Positions 16,545-24,839 are shown, numbered from the stretch's first letter. The stretch: DNA of 64,000 nucleotides from Hymenobacter sp. APR13 (GCF_000737515.1 NZ_CP006587.1:434001-498000); one strand, 5' to 3'. Numbers and translations: made by a program. The notes: generated by a model not told the origin, from the letters alone.

Positions 16545-17177
16545 ATGCTACCCGTTAAGCTCTACCTGCCCCGCCGCCGCCACCGGCCGTTGCTGTTCCC
16601 GCCGGGATTGCGGACTCGGCATTTTGCTAGCGTCACTCTGGCGGCCGGGCTATTGGTTGCTCTTGCCCATCCGGTTTCAGCCCAGACTATCACCGTGAAA
16701 GCCAGCATCAACCCGTTGCTTTCCGTGGAAGAACTGATTCCGTTGTCGGCCGGGCTGGGGCTGGAAGTGGGGCTGACGCCGCGCTCTGCCTTGCAGGTAG
16801 TGGGCAGCTACCGCCACTTTCGGGCGCAGGACCAGGAGCCGGATAGCGGCCCTAAACTGTACGTTGATTATCGATACTACTTCGCTGCGGAAAAGCCCCA
16901 AACGGGTTTCTTTGCTGGCCCTTTCGTAGGGGCGGGCCGGTTAAAGCTAGGGTTGGGGGATGACCCTCCACCCGGTGCGACGCGCGGCAAACTCACTGAA
17001 AAAGAAGCAGGGGTGCTGTTCGGCTATCAGCAGCTTTTTTCGCGGCTGACGCTGGAGGCCTTTGCCGGCCCGGCCTATCGGTGGGAAACAACCCGTAACG
17101 CTAACTATGCTACCAGCAGAACAGATTTCCTCTGGCTACGGGCAGGTGTTACGCTAGGCATGCGCGTAAAGCAGTGA
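16545..17177 (+). CDS. Putative outer membrane beta-barrel protein (DUF3575-like)
   Basis: 210 aa. An unusual basic leader MLPVKLYLPRRRHRPLLFPP precedes a hydrophobic stretch ending PVSAQ, which would be the signal peptide. The mature part has alternating short strands typical of a small barrel (LEVGLTPRSALQVVGSYRHF, YVDYRYYFA, GFFAGPFVGAG, FLWLRAGVTLGMRVKQ at the end). Its leader is nearly identical to that of the next gene at both protein and DNA level. No specific function is recognised. The two genes are 22 bp apart and likely co-transcribed. Confidence 0.75.
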   Translation: MLPVKLYLPRRRHRPLLFPPGLRTRHFASVTLAAGLLVALAHPVSAQTITVKASINPLLSVEELIPLSAGLGLEVGLTPRSALQVVGSYRHFRAQDQEPDSGPKLYVDYRYYFAAEKPQTGFFAGPFVGAGRLKLGLGDDPPPGATRGKLTEKEAGVLFGYQQLFSRLTLEAFAGPAYRWETTRNANYATSRTDFLWLRAGVTLGMRVKQ

Positions 17178-17199
17178 CCTGACCAAGATTCTGCCGCAT

Positions 17200-17877
17200 A
17201 TGCTACCCGTTAACCTCCACCTACCCCGCCGCCACCGCCGGCCGCTACTGTTCCCGCCGGGCCTGCTGGCCCTGGCATGGCTGCTGTGGCTGGGCTGCGT
17301 GGCGCTGCCGCAGATGCGGGGCATGGAAAAGCCGCAGGGAATTCTGCAGGTGACGATGCGCCCACTTCACACGTCCGAATATTGGCAGTTCGTTCCTCCT
17401 GTTTATTCCTCAGAACTGCAGTTGGCACAGTTTCGCCAGTGGCAGTCAACTGGTTTTTCCGGCAACCCGCTGGTTGATTATTTCGGTTATCAGCAAAGCC
17501 AAATCTATGCAGAACGGTTGCACGCTGACTCAACCTACCAATCAGGGCTTAAAATCTCATTTGATTCCGGTGCAACTTATGCGAGCTTGGTTTCGGCCAT
17601 TGACCTGTTGAATGTGAATAACATTACTACATGGTGGCTCGATTTCCAGCCACGTTCCACTACACTATATGCCTTCAAAAACAAGCCTATCCCAGACCCA
17701 GGTCAATTCTTCTGTGGCACTGGCTATTACAGCAGGCATATACCTGAATCATACGCGCCCTTTTCTTTTCCACTGGCCGAGTTACTAGCTCCCGACTGGC
17801 GCAATTCCACGATGCTGTTGCTGCTGATGGCGCTGCTGTCTACCGTGCGGCTGGGGCGGCGCTGGCGGCTGGGATGA
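17200..17877 (+). CDS. Membrane-anchored protein of unknown function sharing the leader of the upstream gene
   Basis: 225 aa. It starts MLPVNLHLPRRHRRPLLFPP, almost the same leader as the preceding gene, then a transmembrane helix (ALAWLLWLGCVALPQ). A soluble central domain with no recognised motif (about 45-195) follows, then a second hydrophobic helix (MLLLLMALLSTV) and a short basic tail. Topology: two helices bracketing an extracytoplasmic domain. Codon usage in the middle is more AT-rich than its neighbours. No family was recognised. A regulatory or envelope role is only a guess. Confidence 0.7.
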   Translation: MLPVNLHLPRRHRRPLLFPPGLLALAWLLWLGCVALPQMRGMEKPQGILQVTMRPLHTSEYWQFVPPVYSSELQLAQFRQWQSTGFSGNPLVDYFGYQQSQIYAERLHADSTYQSGLKISFDSGATYASLVSAIDLLNVNNITTWWLDFQPRSTTLYAFKNKPIPDPGQFFCGTGYYSRHIPESYAPFSFPLAELLAPDWRNSTMLLLLMALLSTVRLGRRWRLG

Positions 17878-17944
17878 AAGCCGGGCTGTAACCCCGGCCC
17901 GCGAATGGGAGTTGAATAGGGACTATCCTTCCTTTCGACTTTCC

Positions 17945-19168
17945 ATGACCAAAGCCCCACTCCTGCTCGCTACGGCCCTATTTGCCGGCCTCAGCTCCGC
18001 CACGGCCCAGAACGTGCCGCCCGAGGCCACGCCGTTTCAGATGACGGGCAACATCTACCTGCCCAAGAAGCTGCCCGCCACGCCCGAGCGGGTGGCCTCG
18101 CTGAAAGTGCCGGCCGGCTTCACGGTCAGCAAATACGCCGAGGGCCTCGACGCGCCGCGCATGCTGGCCCAGGCCCCCAACGGCGACCTGTACGTGAGCA
18201 ACCGCGTGAAAGGCACCGTGACCTTGCTGCGCGATGCCAACAAAGACGGCAAAGTGGAGCTCACGCAGCAGGTGGCCCAGAAGCCGCACCTGCACGGCCT
18301 CGCCCTCCGGGACGGCAAGCTCTACATGGCCGCCGTGCGCGAGCTGTATGTGGCCGACGTGAAGCCCGACGGCACGCTGGGCGAGCTGAAAACGCTCTAC
18401 TCCGACCTGCCCGACGCCGGCCAGCACGCCAACCGCACCCTGCAGTTCGGGCCCGACGGCCAGCTCTACCTCTCGGTGGGCAGCACCTGCAACGCCTGCG
18501 ACGAAGACAACCCCGAAAGCGCCACCCTGCTGCAGGTGAACACCGACGGCTCGGGCCGCCGCATCTTCGCCACCGGCCTGCGCAACACCATCGGTTTTGA
18601 CTGGCATCCGACTACGAAAGCCTTGTTCGGCATGGACCACGGCATCGACTGGCTCGGCGACGAAACCCAGCAGGAAGAGTTCAACCAGCTCAAGCAGGGC
18701 GCCAACTACGGCTGGCCGTCCATTATCGCCGACGGCAAGCCCTACCCGGCCAACAAGCCCAAAAGCGGCGAGTCGTATGAGCAGTTTGATGCCAAAGCCG
18801 TGCGCCCGCTGCTGCTCTACAAGGCCCACTCGGCGCCGCTGGGGCTGGTGTTCAACCGCAGCCAGCAGCTGCCCGCCGACTACCGGAACAGCGCCTTCGT
18901 GACCATGCACGGCTCCTGGAACCGCGCCCAGCCCTCGGGCTACAAAATCGTGCGGGTGCGCTTCAACGAGCAGGGCCAGCCCCAGCAGTTCGAGGATTTC
19001 GCCACGGGCTGGCTGGTGGAAAACGACAAGTCGCAGTTCGGCCGGCCCTGCGCCATCGTGCAGGCTGCGGATGGCGCGCTGCTGGTATCCGACGACGACA
19101 ACGGCGTGATTTACCGCATTGCGTACGCTGCCGGCAAGCCCGCCAAGAAAGAGAAAAAGCGCGGGTAG
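17945..19168 (+). CDS. Secreted sorbosone dehydrogenase / PQQ-dependent sugar dehydrogenase-like beta-propeller
   Basis: 407 aa. Signal peptide MTKAPLLLATALFAGLSSATAQ (start ATG 17945, preferred over an in-frame ATG at 17912). The body is a six-bladed propeller of the glucose/sorbosone dehydrogenase group: LYVSNRVKGTVTLLRDANKD, HANRTLQFGPDGQLYLSVGS, ATGLRNTIGFDWHP, GWPSIIADG and HGSWNRAQPSG. Such enzymes oxidise aldoses with PQQ or act as aldose-binding lactonase-like proteins. Whether PQQ is made by this organism cannot be seen here. The C-terminus is short and Lys-rich. Confidence in the fold is high and in the substrate low. Confidence 0.87.
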   Translation: MTKAPLLLATALFAGLSSATAQNVPPEATPFQMTGNIYLPKKLPATPERVASLKVPAGFTVSKYAEGLDAPRMLAQAPNGDLYVSNRVKGTVTLLRDANKDGKVELTQQVAQKPHLHGLALRDGKLYMAAVRELYVADVKPDGTLGELKTLYSDLPDAGQHANRTLQFGPDGQLYLSVGSTCNACDEDNPESATLLQVNTDGSGRRIFATGLRNTIGFDWHPTTKALFGMDHGIDWLGDETQQEEFNQLKQGANYGWPSIIADGKPYPANKPKSGESYEQFDAKAVRPLLLYKAHSAPLGLVFNRSQQLPADYRNSAFVTMHGSWNRAQPSGYKIVRVRFNEQGQPQQFEDFATGWLVENDKSQFGRPCAIVQAADGALLVSDDDNGVIYRIAYAAGKPAKKEKKRG

Positions 19169-19210
19169 GGTTGTAGCTGCTAGGCTAAAGTATTGCGCTG
19201 GGATACGTGG

Positions 19211-19765
19211 CTACGCCCCCAACTTGCGCAAGGCCAGCAGACACAGCGCCACAGAGCCGGAAACACAGATTTCGCCGCGCAGGACCTTGCCTTCCACCTC
19301 CGCCAGCGGCACCAGCACGACTTCGATATTTTCGGTTTCGTCGAGGTGCTGGGCGGCTACCAGCTGCACGGGCCGGGCGAGGAAAAAGGAAATGCTGTTA
19401 GTGTCTTTGGTAGGGTTGTCGAACACGTCGAGCAGCGGCTCTACCGTGTCGGCGGCGTAGCCGGTTTCTTCCAGCAGTTCGCGGCGTGCAGCATCCAGCG
19501 GTGCTGCTTCGCCTTCATCTACCACGCCGCCGGGCAGCTCCAGCAGGATGCGGCCGGCGGCGTGTTTGTATTGGCGCACGAACACCACCTGCCCGTCGGC
19601 GGTGAGCGGGAACACCAGCACCACGTGGGGCCGGACGCTCACGAAGTAGTCGTCGAGGACCTGGCCGCCGGGCAGCTGCACTTCGTCGCGGCGCAGCTTG
19701 TACCAGGGGTGGTTGAATACCAGCTCGGAGTGCAGCGTTTTCCAGGGTTCGAGGGGCTTTTTCAT
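19211..19765 (-). CDS. Nudix hydrolase, ADP-ribose pyrophosphatase-like
   Basis: 184 aa. The Nudix motif is present as LPGGVVDEGEAAPLDAARRE followed by LLEETGY. Compared with the consensus GX5EX7REUXEEXGU, the spacer between the first Glu and the RE pair is eight residues rather than seven. DNA translation confirms this. Upstream HPWYKLRRDEVQLPGG and HVVLVFPLTADGQVVFVRQY match the ADP-ribose pyrophosphatase/NudF group. It probably hydrolyses ADP-ribose or related nucleotide sugars in the cytoplasm. It converges with the sorbosone dehydrogenase-like gene, with 42 bp between the stops. Confidence 0.9.
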   Translation of the reverse strand: MKKPLEPWKTLHSELVFNHPWYKLRRDEVQLPGGQVLDDYFVSVRPHVVLVFPLTADGQVVFVRQYKHAAGRILLELPGGVVDEGEAAPLDAARRELLEETGYAADTVEPLLDVFDNPTKDTNSISFFLARPVQLVAAQHLDETENIEVVLVPLAEVEGKVLRGEICVSGSVALCLLALRKLGA

Positions 19766-19891
19766 GGGCAGAAGGCTAACGCTACGGCTGATTCAACGGC
19801 CGCAAGATACCAACGGCCGTATGGTAGTGCCATATTTACTGCCCTGCCCGCATACTTCCGTTCGGCTTCCGCCCCGCCCAATCTGCCTGCC

Positions 19892-20455
19892 ATGCCTGCC
19901 CTCGCCCCCGACCTCCGCAAAGCCCTACTGGCCCTGCCCCAGAAAGAAAAAGACCAGCTTCTCACGCGCCTCGTAGCCCAGGATGCCGTGCTGGTGGAGC
20001 AGCTCAGCTACCGCCTGCTGGAACTCGACGACGACACCGACGCCCTGGAAACCCGCCGCCAGCGCCTGCGCACCCAGGTAGACGACCCCGTGCGAGGCTA
20101 CCACCAAACCCCCAACGACCTGCTCCACATTGTGCGCCAGCTGCAGACCCGCCTAGCGTATCATGCCAAAATAACGGGGGATACTTTCGGCGAGATTGAG
20201 CTGACCCTGCGGCTGCTGGGCAACGTGCTGCGCCACCAGCCCGAAGCCGTGGCGCGCCTGCATGGCCCCACCCAGCCGCTGCTGCAGCACCTGGCGCGCC
20301 GCACCCACGAGGTGCTGCGCCAGACCACCAAGCTCCACCCCGACTACCTCACCGAGCTGGAGCCGGCCCTCAATGACGTGCTGGCGCTGCTCTACGCCTC
20401 CGCCGCCGCGCCCCTGGCCCGGGAGCTGGGCGTGCCGGTGGCAATTAAAAATTGA
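19892..20455 (+). CDS. Hypothetical alpha-helical cytoplasmic protein
   Basis: 187 aa from ATG 19892. A much longer in-frame ORF upstream overlaps the Nudix gene and is rejected. The protein is Leu/Arg/Gln rich and mostly helical, starting MPALAPDLRKALLALPQKEK. The middle YHQTPNDLLHIVRQLQTRLAYHAKITGDTFGEIELTLRLL resembles helical-repeat proteins. No signal, membrane segment or catalytic motif is visible. It diverges from the Nudix gene. No family was recognised. Confidence 0.8.
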   Translation: MPALAPDLRKALLALPQKEKDQLLTRLVAQDAVLVEQLSYRLLELDDDTDALETRRQRLRTQVDDPVRGYHQTPNDLLHIVRQLQTRLAYHAKITGDTFGEIELTLRLLGNVLRHQPEAVARLHGPTQPLLQHLARRTHEVLRQTTKLHPDYLTELEPALNDVLALLYASAAAPLARELGVPVAIKN

Positions 20456-20486
20456 GAATGGGGCTGTCATCATCAGCCTGACGGTT

Positions 20487-20539
20487 CGCCTCACCCCCCG
20501 GCCCCCTCTCCCGTGGAGAGGGGGCCGGGGGGTGAGGCG
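20487..20539. repeat. Large palindrome of the CGCCTCACCCCCC type
   Basis: Near-perfect palindrome with outer arms CGCCTCACCCCCCGGCCCCC / GGGGGCCGGGGGGTGAGGCG around a CTCTCCCGTGGAGAG centre. It lies between converging genes (20455 and 20561) and shares its core with the elements at 13991 and 56753. It can fold into a long hairpin but has no T-run. Confidence 0.88.
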
Positions 20540-20560
20540 GCACGCGGGAGCAACTCTGCC

Positions 20561-21064
20561 CTACTCCAGCGCCCGGAACACGATGGGTAGCGTGTAGGCC
20601 ACGCGCACGGGCTGGCCGGCTACGCGGCCGGGCGTCCACCACGGCATGATGCGCACCAGGCGCAGGGCCTCCTCGTCGAGGCCGCTGCCCAGGCCGCGCA
20701 CCACTTTGGGGTCGAGGATGTGGCCCTGCTCATCCACCACGAAGCTGACGTGCACCTTGCCCGACAGATTGCGCCGCAGCGCCTCCTCCGGGTAGCGCAG
20801 CTTCTGGCGCAGAAACTGCTGAAACGCCGGCGCGCCACCGGGAAAGGCCGGCATTTCGTCGGCGGCGTGGTAGAGCAGCGGTGCTGCCGATGCGGCAGGT
20901 GCGGCGGGGCTGGCGCCGGAATCAGTGAGGGCGGTGGGGCTGGCCGACGCAGCCGGGCCGGCGAGGCTGGTATCGGAATCGGTGAGGGCGGCAGTGGCGG
21001 CGGTTTGGGCGGCCATCAGGCGGGGCATCAGGAGCAGAAGTACAAGCGTAACAAGACGAAGCAT
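20561..21064 (-). CDS. Energy transducer TonB-like protein (TonB C-terminal domain)
   Basis: 167 aa. Signal peptide or N-terminal helix (MLRLVTLVLLLLMPRLMAAQ), then an Ala/Ser/Pro/Thr/Asp-rich stretch with a partly repeated TALTDSGASPAAPAAS-like unit (about 20-60). The C-terminal domain (about 70-167) reads FPGGAPAFQQFLRQKLRYPE, LSGKVHVSFVVDEQGHI and VRIMPWWTPGRVAGQPV, as in TonB. It lacks the long Pro-rich periplasm-spanning segment of classical TonB and probably has a cleavable signal, so it may be a stand-alone TonB-C protein rather than a proton-motive-force transducer. Confidence 0.82.
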   Translation of the reverse strand: MLRLVTLVLLLLMPRLMAAQTAATAALTDSDTSLAGPAASASPTALTDSGASPAAPAASAAPLLYHAADEMPAFPGGAPAFQQFLRQKLRYPEEALRRNLSGKVHVSFVVDEQGHILDPKVVRGLGSGLDEEALRLVRIMPWWTPGRVAGQPVRVAYTLPIVFRALE

Positions 21065-21237
21065 AAGCAGCTGAGCATATAGTGAAATGTGCGCAAAGCT
21101 AGGTCGCGGCCCAGGCGCCCCGGTAACGCCAGTATTATGCTTGCGTTGCGCTTATGTTGGTAACATGGGCTGTATCCTTTCGGGGCCGAAAGCTGTATCT
21201 TGAGAAGAACCTTCCTGCTCACTTCACTGCTACTGCT

Positions 21238-21561
21238 ATGTCGACGCTGCCCTCCCCCGAACACGTACGCCCCCCGCAGAACCTGTCCGATGCCTCGCTC
21301 CGGCAGGCTCTCACGGAGCTGGAAAGCAAAATCCAGACGCTGCGCAACCGCGCCCACGCCACCACGGCCGGCGCACCCCACACCTACCACGAGCACATTG
21401 CCAGCCTCGAAGCCAAGCGCCACAAGCTGCAGGAGCGCCTCGGCACCGCCCCCACCACGCCGGACGGCCACACCACAGCATCCAGCTCCGACCGCAGCGC
21501 CTGGGATGAAATCTGGCAGGGCATCGAAAACCTGCGCCAGGACCTGCGCAACATCATTTAG
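21238..21561 (+). CDS. Small coiled-coil-type protein of unknown function
   Basis: 107 aa, starting MSTLPSPEHVRPPQNLSDAS. An upstream in-frame extension does not look coding. The central region (about 20-80) has heptad-like Leu spacing (LRQALTELESKIQTLRNRAH, HIASLEAKRHKLQERLG), so a short coiled coil is likely. No signal or membrane segment. It is divergent from the TonB-like gene. Not recognised as a known family. Confidence 0.7.
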   Translation: MSTLPSPEHVRPPQNLSDASLRQALTELESKIQTLRNRAHATTAGAPHTYHEHIASLEAKRHKLQERLGTAPTTPDGHTTASSSDRSAWDEIWQGIENLRQDLRNII

Positions 21562-21572
21562 AAGTTGCTGTG

Positions 21573-21664
21573 GAGACGCAATACTTTGCGTCTCGTCGCT
21601 GAACGGCCGGAACCGCTCCGTTTGAGCAACATCAGCAACGACGAGACGCAAAGTATTGCGTCTC
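21573..21664. repeat. Inverted repeat, 26-bp perfect arms
   Basis: Left arm 21573-21598 (GAGACGCAATACTTTGCGTC then TCGTCG) and right arm 21639-21664 are exact reverse complements with a 40-base loop. Each arm is itself a partial palindrome (GACGCAATACTTTGCGTC), so it can form a cruciform with small side hairpins. It sits right after the stop codon at 21561. Confidence 0.87.
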
Positions 21665-21740
21665 TACATCGTTCTGATAGCCAAAACCTAACTACCTGTT
21701 ACGCACTGGCCGCAGAATGCACAACGCTCGAATGAGAAGG

Positions 21741-21772
21741 AAAAAGACCTGCCCATCAGCAGGTCTTTTTTT
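21741..21772 (+). terminator. Rho-independent terminator
   Basis: Stem AAAGACCTGC / GCAGGTCTTT with loop CCATCA and a T-run of seven. It shares the AGACCTGC stem with the terminator at 7914. Confidence 0.88.
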
Positions 21773-21860
21773 GTGTGCGCAGACTCATGCCCCGGTCCGA
21801 CGCCGCAGGCATCCGGCCGGTTGCCGCGTGCTGACGTTGCGGAGGTTCGGGCCGAGCGGC

Positions 21861-21894
21861 GCGTCCGGCCCGACACCGCGTCCGGCCCGACACC
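21861..21894. repeat. Two tandem 17-bp copies
   Basis: GCGTCCGGCCCGACACC occurs at 21861-21877 and again at 21878-21894, with a degenerate third start GCGGCCGG after it. Function unknown. Confidence 0.75.
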
Positions 21895-22051
21895 GCGGCC
21901 GGCTGGGGCAGAATCGGGCTGCCATTCAATCGGCAAAACCCGCAGCTCAGCCGCCGGATTTACCGTTCGCTGAAAAGTGGTTTCAGAAGGCAGAAAGCGC
22001 GGCTAGGTTTAAAGCAGAAATCAACTTCCAACCCTTCTTTCCTGCTTCGCT

Positions 22052-23002
22052 ATGAACCTGACCGCCCGCCTCCGCCCTATCTGCCTCGCCCTGCTGATGG
22101 CCGCTTCCACCGCCACTGAAACGGCCGTTGCCGCCGCGCCGGCAGTAGCCGCTGCCGCCAGCGCCGCCGCCGACAACCCCGCCACCCACCCCAACTTCAC
22201 GGTGCGGGTGGTGGGCAAGGGCCGCCCCATGCTGCTAATTCCGGGCCTCACCTGCCCCGGCGCCGTCTGGGACGAAACCGTGGCCCGCTACCAGCGCCAG
22301 TACCAGTGCCACATCATCAGCCTGGCTGGCTTTGGCGGCAACGCGGCTCCGGCTTCTACTGATAAGCTGCTGCAGAACGTGCGCGACCAGCTGCTGGCCT
22401 ACATCAAAACCCAGCAGCTGAACAAGCCCATGGTGGTGGGCCACAGCCTGGGCGGCTTTATGGGCCTGTGGCTGAGCGCCACCCAGCCCGAGGCCGTGGG
22501 CCCGCTGGTGATTGTGGATTCGCTGCCGTTCCTGGCGGCCGTGCAGAACCCCGCCCAGACCGTGGAAGGCGCCCGGCCCATGGCCGAAGGCATGCGCAAG
22601 CAAATGGCCGCCGGCCAGATGACGATGGCCGCCGCCCGCCAGATGAGCGCCACCATGATGCAGGACACTGCCCACATCACCCAAACAGCCCGCTGGAGCG
22701 TGGCCTCCAACCCCGCCACCGTGGCCCAGGCCATGTACGACCTGTTCACGACGGACTTGCGCCAGGACATTGCCCGGGTGCAGCAGCCGGTGCTGGTGCT
22801 GGGCGCCTGGGCGGCCTACAAGCCCTACGGTTCCACTAAGGAAAGCACCCGCGCCGTATTCGAGCAACAGTACGCCCGCCTGCCCCAGCACCGCATCGAA
22901 ATGTCGGAGGCCGGCCGCCACTTCCTGATGTACGACGACACGCAGTGGTTTTTTCAGCAAACCGACGCTTTTTTGCAGCAGCATTACGTGGCTAAAAAGT
23001 AA
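22052..23002 (+). CDS. Alpha/beta hydrolase, secreted
   Basis: 316 aa. The N-terminus is hydrophobic and Ala-rich (a likely signal, LALLMAASTATETAVAAAPA). The hydrolase core starts FTVRVVGKGRPMLLIPGLTC. Catalytic Ser is in VVGHSLGGF (about residue 132), with the acid probably in the IVDSLPF region or later, and His in EAGRHFLMYDD near residue 293. The cap between them is Met-rich (MAEGMRKQMAAGQMTMAAARQM...). It belongs to the broad peptidase/esterase/haloperoxidase group and its substrate is unknown. It precedes a membrane protein and the LytS/LytT pair by about 80 bp and may be co-transcribed with them. Confidence 0.87.
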   Translation: MNLTARLRPICLALLMAASTATETAVAAAPAVAAAASAAADNPATHPNFTVRVVGKGRPMLLIPGLTCPGAVWDETVARYQRQYQCHIISLAGFGGNAAPASTDKLLQNVRDQLLAYIKTQQLNKPMVVGHSLGGFMGLWLSATQPEAVGPLVIVDSLPFLAAVQNPAQTVEGARPMAEGMRKQMAAGQMTMAAARQMSATMMQDTAHITQTARWSVASNPATVAQAMYDLFTTDLRQDIARVQQPVLVLGAWAAYKPYGSTKESTRAVFEQQYARLPQHRIEMSEAGRHFLMYDDTQWFFQQTDAFLQQHYVAKK

Positions 23003-23083
23003 CGTCCTGCCGCCGCCCGGCTCCTACCATCTGCTGCCTCTTTCCTTCTCACTCTTCCTAACCCTGTTTTCCGCTACCTGACT

Positions 23084-23671
23084 ATGTTATCCGCCCAGGA
23101 ATTTACCGCGCTCAAGCTGGAGCTCTCCGTGAAAGCCAAAAACGGCCTCGACTTTATTGTGGCCGCCAGCGTGGTGTGGACCGCCATTACGGCGGTGTGG
23201 CTGCTGCCGTACACCGTCGGCACTAAAAGCTTCCTCACGTTTTGTGTGGGCGCGCTTGTCCTGCCGCTGGCCTGGCTGCTGTCGAAAGTGTTTCGCACCA
23301 CCTGGGTGCTGCCTCACAACCCGCTGCAGCCGCTGGGGCTGTGGCTGAACTTCGCGCAGCTGTTTTACTTCCCCTTCCTGATTTTCATCTATACCCGCTA
23401 CCCGCAGCACTTTATCATGACCTACGGCATCATCACGGGGGCGCATTTCTTCCCGTATGCCTGGCTGTACAGCGCCCGGCCCTACGCCATCATGGCCGGC
23501 ATTATTCCGGTGGGCTGCCTGGTGCTGGGGCTGCAGCTGGCCACGTCTGCGCTGTACCTGATTCCGCTTTTCATCACCGGGGCTCTGCTGGTGCTGGGCG
23601 CTTTGCTGGTGCCTGCTTACCGGCACAGCAAACAGGCGGCCCTTTCCCTGGCGGAGCTGCCAGCAGCTTAG
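23084..23671 (+). CDS. Polytopic membrane protein of unknown function
   Basis: 195 aa with five or six predicted transmembrane helices (VVWTAITAVWLLPYTV, FCVGALVLPLAWLLS, LNFAQLFYFPFLIFIY, YGIITGAHFFPYAWLY, IMAGIIPVGCLVLGLQL, LYLIPLFITGALLVLGALL). There is a soluble N-terminus of about 20 residues. It could belong to the DUF7010-type group, but this is uncertain. It is 12 bp before the histidine kinase gene, so it is probably part of its operon and may supply a sensing or accessory function. Confidence 0.8.
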   Translation: MLSAQEFTALKLELSVKAKNGLDFIVAASVVWTAITAVWLLPYTVGTKSFLTFCVGALVLPLAWLLSKVFRTTWVLPHNPLQPLGLWLNFAQLFYFPFLIFIYTRYPQHFIMTYGIITGAHFFPYAWLYSARPYAIMAGIIPVGCLVLGLQLATSALYLIPLFITGALLVLGALLVPAYRHSKQAALSLAELPAA

Positions 23672-23683
23672 GCAGACACTCTT

Positions 23684-24781
23684 ATGACTACGTTTTCCTA
23701 CGCCTCCGCCCCGGCCCCGAGCCGGCTGTACTGGCGCCTGCAGCTGCTGGGCTGGAGCCTGTACTTTGTATTCAACGTAGTGCTGTTTTCCGTCTTCGGA
23801 CGGTTTTCCGGCGAGCTGGTACTGATTACCACGGCCATTGTGCTGCCCGTGATGGGGTTGTCGCACGCCTTGCGCTACCATATCCGAGCCAACGGCTGGG
23901 AGCTGCTGCCGCCGCTGCCACTGCTGGGGCGCCTGCTCGTGACCAATGCGCTGCTGTCGGTGCTGAGCCAGGTTATCATCTGGGCGTTGCTGATCTGGGT
24001 GGTGAAACCCAGCCCTGATGGGCGGCCGCACGGCTGGGCGCAGTTTATGGGCTACTCGCTCAACGTCAACTTTATGCTGTGGCTCTGGGCCGGCTTCTAT
24101 TTCGGCTGGCACTTTTTCCACCGCTACAAGCAGGCCGAAGTGGACAAGTGGCGGCTGGCGGCGGCCGTGCGGGAAGCCGAGATGCGCACCCTCAAGGCCC
24201 AGATCAACCCGCATTTCCTGTTCAACGGCCTCAACAACATCCGGGCGCTGGTGATGGAAGACCCCACCCGCGCCCGCACCATGATGACCCACCTCTCCGA
24301 CCTGCTGCGCTACTCCATCCAGCTCAGCGCGGCCGAGCAGGTGCCGCTGGGCCGCGAGCTGGAGATTGTGGAGCACTACCTGCAGCTGGAAGCTCTGCAG
24401 CTGGAGGAGCGCCTCACCTACGCTCTCGACGTGGACCCGGCAGCCGAACAGGTGCTTGTTCCGCCCATGACGCTGCAGCTGCTCGTCGAAAACGCCATCA
24501 AGCACGGCCTGGCCCCGCGGCCCGAAGGCGGCAGCATCAAGCTCACAGCCCAGCTCGACGGCGCCGGGCAGCTGCACGTAAGCATCCGCAACACGGGCCG
24601 CTACCAGCCCCGCCCCGGCCACGACGGCGTGGGGGTGCGCAACGCCCGCGAGCGGCTGGCCCTGCTATTCGGCCCCGCCGCCCACCTCGACATCGGCAAC
24701 CACCCCACCGAGCCCGACACCGTGGTAGCCCACCTGCGCCTGCCGGTGCGGGCCGAAGCGCTGCCCGCAGCTCTCCGCTAA
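23684..24781 (+). CDS. Sensor histidine kinase, LytS-like (His_kinase family)
   Basis: 365 aa. Four transmembrane helices occur in the first 140 residues, then the short phosphoacceptor motif LKAQINPHFLFNGLNNIRAL (His of PHFLFN) and an HATPase region (LLVENAIKHGL, VSIRNTGRY, GVGVRNARERLALLFG). This is the usual layout of LytS-type kinases in Bacteroidota, which pair with LytTR-domain regulators. The regulator follows at 24840 and a membrane protein gene precedes by 12 bp. The ligand is unknown. It should autophosphorylate and pass phosphate to the adjacent regulator. Confidence 0.93.
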   Translation: MTTFSYASAPAPSRLYWRLQLLGWSLYFVFNVVLFSVFGRFSGELVLITTAIVLPVMGLSHALRYHIRANGWELLPPLPLLGRLLVTNALLSVLSQVIIWALLIWVVKPSPDGRPHGWAQFMGYSLNVNFMLWLWAGFYFGWHFFHRYKQAEVDKWRLAAAVREAEMRTLKAQINPHFLFNGLNNIRALVMEDPTRARTMMTHLSDLLRYSIQLSAAEQVPLGRELEIVEHYLQLEALQLEERLTYALDVDPAAEQVLVPPMTLQLLVENAIKHGLAPRPEGGSIKLTAQLDGAGQLHVSIRNTGRYQPRPGHDGVGVRNARERLALLFGPAAHLDIGNHPTEPDTVVAHLRLPVRAEALPAALR

Positions 24782-24800
24782 CGCCAACATCCATTCCCCT

Positions 24801-24832
24801 CATACCTCCATCACCCCATCACCTCATCCCCC
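24801..24832. repeat. 8-nt-period repeat immediately upstream of the regulator gene
   Basis: Units CATACCTC, CATCACCC, CATCACCT and CATCCCCC lie between the kinase stop (24781) and the regulator start (24840). Its reverse complement GGTGATGG is the unit of the repeat at 56616-56639. The repeat displaces any normal leader for the next gene. Confidence 0.8.
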
Positions 24833-24839
24833 AATTCCC

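Larger units (their letters stand above)
21562..22051. other. Repeat-rich intergenic region, 490 bases
   Basis: Contains, in order, a long inverted repeat (21573-21664), a terminator (21741-21772), two 17-bp direct repeats (21861-21894) and a GC-rich stretch with Gly/Pro-like codons. No coding region is convincing. An ORF on each strand crosses it but both have no resemblance to a protein. Confidence 0.7.

Noticed and set aside
19193..19891. Long N-terminal extension of the helical hypothetical protein
   Set aside because: Overlaps the Nudix gene on the other strand and is His/Gly/Gln-rich shadow; the ATG at 19892 starts a normal sequence.
21562..22051. CRISPR array in the repeat-rich gap
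   Set aside because: Only two 17-bp tandem copies without spacers and no cas gene in the window.
23087..24622. 511-residue minus-strand ORF opposite the membrane protein and kinase
   Set aside because: Gln/His/Arg-rich shadow; the plus-strand genes have helices and kinase motifs.
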